Of a stretch of DNA of 14,935 bases, positions 13,604 to 14,935 are shown piece by piece (the stretch's first letter is position 1; every line of letters starts with the position of its first letter). A model generated the notes under the pieces. That model had not been told where the DNA came from. It saw only the letters and a list, made by a program, of their open reading frames with translations, and made no database searches. The position numbers and the translations under genes were made by a program. Source of the DNA: Candidatus Peregrinibacteria bacterium. Its GTDB lineage: Bacteria; Patescibacteriota; Gracilibacteria; UBA1369. Where the stretch lies: positions 1 through 14,935 of the forward strand of contig JADLFY010000097.1 of NCBI GenBank assembly GCA_020849575.1, read 5' to 3'.

Positions 13604-14935
13604 AAAAATAGCTGGACTGATTACACTGATCTGTCTGATAGCTGGTCCGCTGACAGCATCAGCAGGAACTGTTTTTCCTGATGTGGTAGACAGAAGTGAA
13701 CATAGTGCCGCTATTGAGTATTTGAAGAGTAGTGGCATTATTGGAGGATATCCTGATGGCAGTTTTAAACCGGAAAAAACCATTAACAGAGCAGAAGCTT
13801 TGAAAATAGTGTTTCTGGCCAAGAAAGCACTGAGCGGCGATGCAGCAGTCAATTTACAGAGTATTAACTTTCCTGATGTCAAAAGTTCTGACTGGTTTTA
13901 TCCTTATGTGCAAAGAGCTTTTAGTTTGAAGATTGTGGAAGGTTACAGTGACGGGAGTTTCAAACCTGCCAATGAAATTACTGCTGCGGAGAGTTTGAAA
14001 ATTATCTATAAATCTTTGATACCAAATTATAGCGAGGAGACAGTGACAATGTTGCCTTATGTAGATGTACAAGTCGATACCTGGTATGCGCCTTATGTGG
14101 ATTATGGCAGAAAGAGGCAGCTGATTGAAGGCCGGGATGACGGAACTTATTTGCCGGAAAGAAAAATGAGCAGAGCAGAATTTGCCGAAGCAATTTACCG
14201 GACAATGTATGTTGAACAGAATAAACTTGATAAATTCCCCTTAAATCAGAACTGGAACACCTGCAACAATTACACCCTGGGCTATAAACTGAAATATCCT
14301 TTTAGCTGGCAGAAAATCCCGGCGGGAGAACAGATGATTTTCTGGAAACAGGATACGGCTAATGGACAGACAAGTTTTGCCAGAGTATATCCAAACAGTG
14401 CGGTGGTAATTGTAGCAAGAGATGAAAATACCCAGGGACTCGGATTGGAACAATATTTATCACAACTAGAGTATGGGCAGGGTGCCAGCAAACAAGTAAT
14501 AACTTTGAATGGTTTACCTTATGCTTCGATTTTTATTGAACAGAGCGGCTTACAGGACAGTTATTTCCAGATGCCAGACAAAAGCATTGTGATTGTTTAT
14601 GGACAGGTTGGTGAGGGATCTTTGGCTTCACAATTGAAAGAAGAAATACGTTATATGATAGGCAGTCTGAGGAATTCTGGTGCTGCTGAGAATGGCAGTG
14701 AAAATTGTTTGGGACAACCTGCCGCCAGTGGGACCGTAACAAGTGACAGCGGCAGTGGAGGAAATGATGATTTGAAGGCATTGCTATTATCCTGGGTATT
14801 AGTTGATGGCAAAGCTACAGAAGCTCTGGAAAAAGTGAGTGATGAAGTTTTGTTTGAGACAGATTCGCTGGGTATAGGAACCGGACCAGTTGATTATTAT
14901 TATTCTGTGCAATTGGGTTTGACCATGAAAATAGA
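13578..14935 (+). CDS. Exported protein with three SLH domains, 3' end outside the window
   Basis: The frame is open from ATG 13578 (with a second ATG at 13581) to the window edge, so at least 452 residues are visible and the C-terminus is missing. Numbering from 13581, residues 1-28 are a signal peptide: a basic start NLIKRNRK, a hydrophobic core, and a probable cut after TASA. Three S-layer homology domains follow. SLH1 is at about 30-80 (VFPDVVDRS, GGYPDGSFKPEKTINRAE). SLH2 is at about 96-145 (NFPDVKSSDWFYPYV, EGYSDGSFKP). SLH3 is at about 158-214 (DTWYAPYVDYG, EGRDDGTYLPERKMSRAE). Such domains bind cell-wall polymers and hold proteins on the surface. Residues ~222-375 form a globular domain starting GYKLKYPFSW, then a Gly/Ser/Thr-rich linker and the start of another domain. 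Two or more Cys (C236, C376) could be disulfide clients of the upstream oxidases. It overlaps the DsbA-like gene by 26 nt. Confidence 0.92.
   Translation, partial: MMNLIKRNRKIAGLITLICLIAGPLTASAGTVFPDVVDRSEHSAAIEYLKSSGIIGGYPDGSFKPEKTINRAEALKIVFLAKKALSGDAAVNLQSINFPDVKSSDWFYPYVQRAFSLKIVEGYSDGSFKPANEITAAESLKIIYKSLIPNYSEETVTMLPYVDVQVDTWYAPYVDYGRKRQLIEGRDDGTYLPERKMSRAEFAEAIYRTMYVEQNKLDKFPLNQNWNTCNNYTLGYKLKYPFSWQKIPAGEQMIFWKQDTANGQTSFARVYPNSAVVIVARDENTQGLGLEQYLSQLEYGQGASKQVITLNGLPYASIFIEQSGLQDSYFQMPDKSIVIVYGQVGEGSLASQLKEEIRYMIGSLRNSGAAENGSENCLGQPAASGTVTSDSGSGGNDDLKALLLSWVLVDGKATEALEKVSDEVLFETDSLGIGTGPVDYYYSVQLGLTMKI

Noticed and set aside
13016..13882. Long minus-strand open frame (288 codons) antisense to the DsbA-like and SLH genes
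   Set aside because: It lies wholly opposite two well-supported genes, its product is an unlikely mix of Phe, Ile, Cys and Ser with no motif, and no promoter or start context is seen.

Overview
The window is a compact, AT-rich (roughly 40% GC by eye) bacterial chromosome segment with twelve protein genes. No RNA gene, insertion sequence, CRISPR array or prophage gene was seen. The best guess for the host is a Patescibacteria/CPR lineage. The reasons are small housekeeping genes packed with 1-50 nt gaps, start codons without Shine-Dalgarno sequences, several large proteins I do not recognise, and a surface-protein gene with three S-layer homology (SLH) domains beside membrane-anchored thioredoxin-fold genes. 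TGA acts as a stop (for example at 7046-7048 and at the end of cca), so this is not one of the lineages that read TGA as glycine. The phylum call is inference, and no deeper placement is possible here.

Layout. (1) Positions 1-5343, + strand: the 3' part of a gene for a very large helical protein of unknown function, then yajQ, then an RlmD-type 23S rRNA uracil methyltransferase, with gaps of 26 and 11 nt. (2) Positions 5375-7048, + strand: two unrecognised, soluble, mostly helical proteins, each with its own promoter-like sequence. The second converges on cca and overlaps its 3' end by 18 nt. (3) Positions 7031-8353, - strand: a CCA-adding enzyme/tRNA nucleotidyltransferase with an HD domain. 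(4) A 100-nt divergent intergenic region with promoter-like elements in both directions and a 15-nt palindrome. (5) Positions 8454-10560, + strand: tsaD (tRNA t6A synthesis) and, 1 nt later, a polytopic membrane protein of the lysylphosphatidylglycerol synthase TM/flippase-like family. (6) Positions 10649-14935, + strand: hisS, a membrane-anchored thioredoxin-like protein, a membrane-anchored DsbA-like oxidoreductase, and an exported SLH protein that runs off the right edge. Gaps are 2 nt, 4 nt and a 26-nt overlap, so these four look like one operon.

Two themes stand out. One is translation and tRNA/rRNA maturation (RlmD, Cca, TsaD, HisRS). The other is the cell surface: two thioredoxin-fold proteins with CxxC sites facing outside the membrane, followed by a secreted SLH protein. 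The latter suggests an extracytoplasmic disulfide-forming pair, although no VKOR or DsbB partner is visible. No intrinsic terminator (GC-rich hairpin plus T run) was found. There is no gene-free stretch longer than 300 bases; the longest gap is 100 nt. The least explained material is the >1100-residue protein at the left edge and the two helical proteins at 5375-7048.
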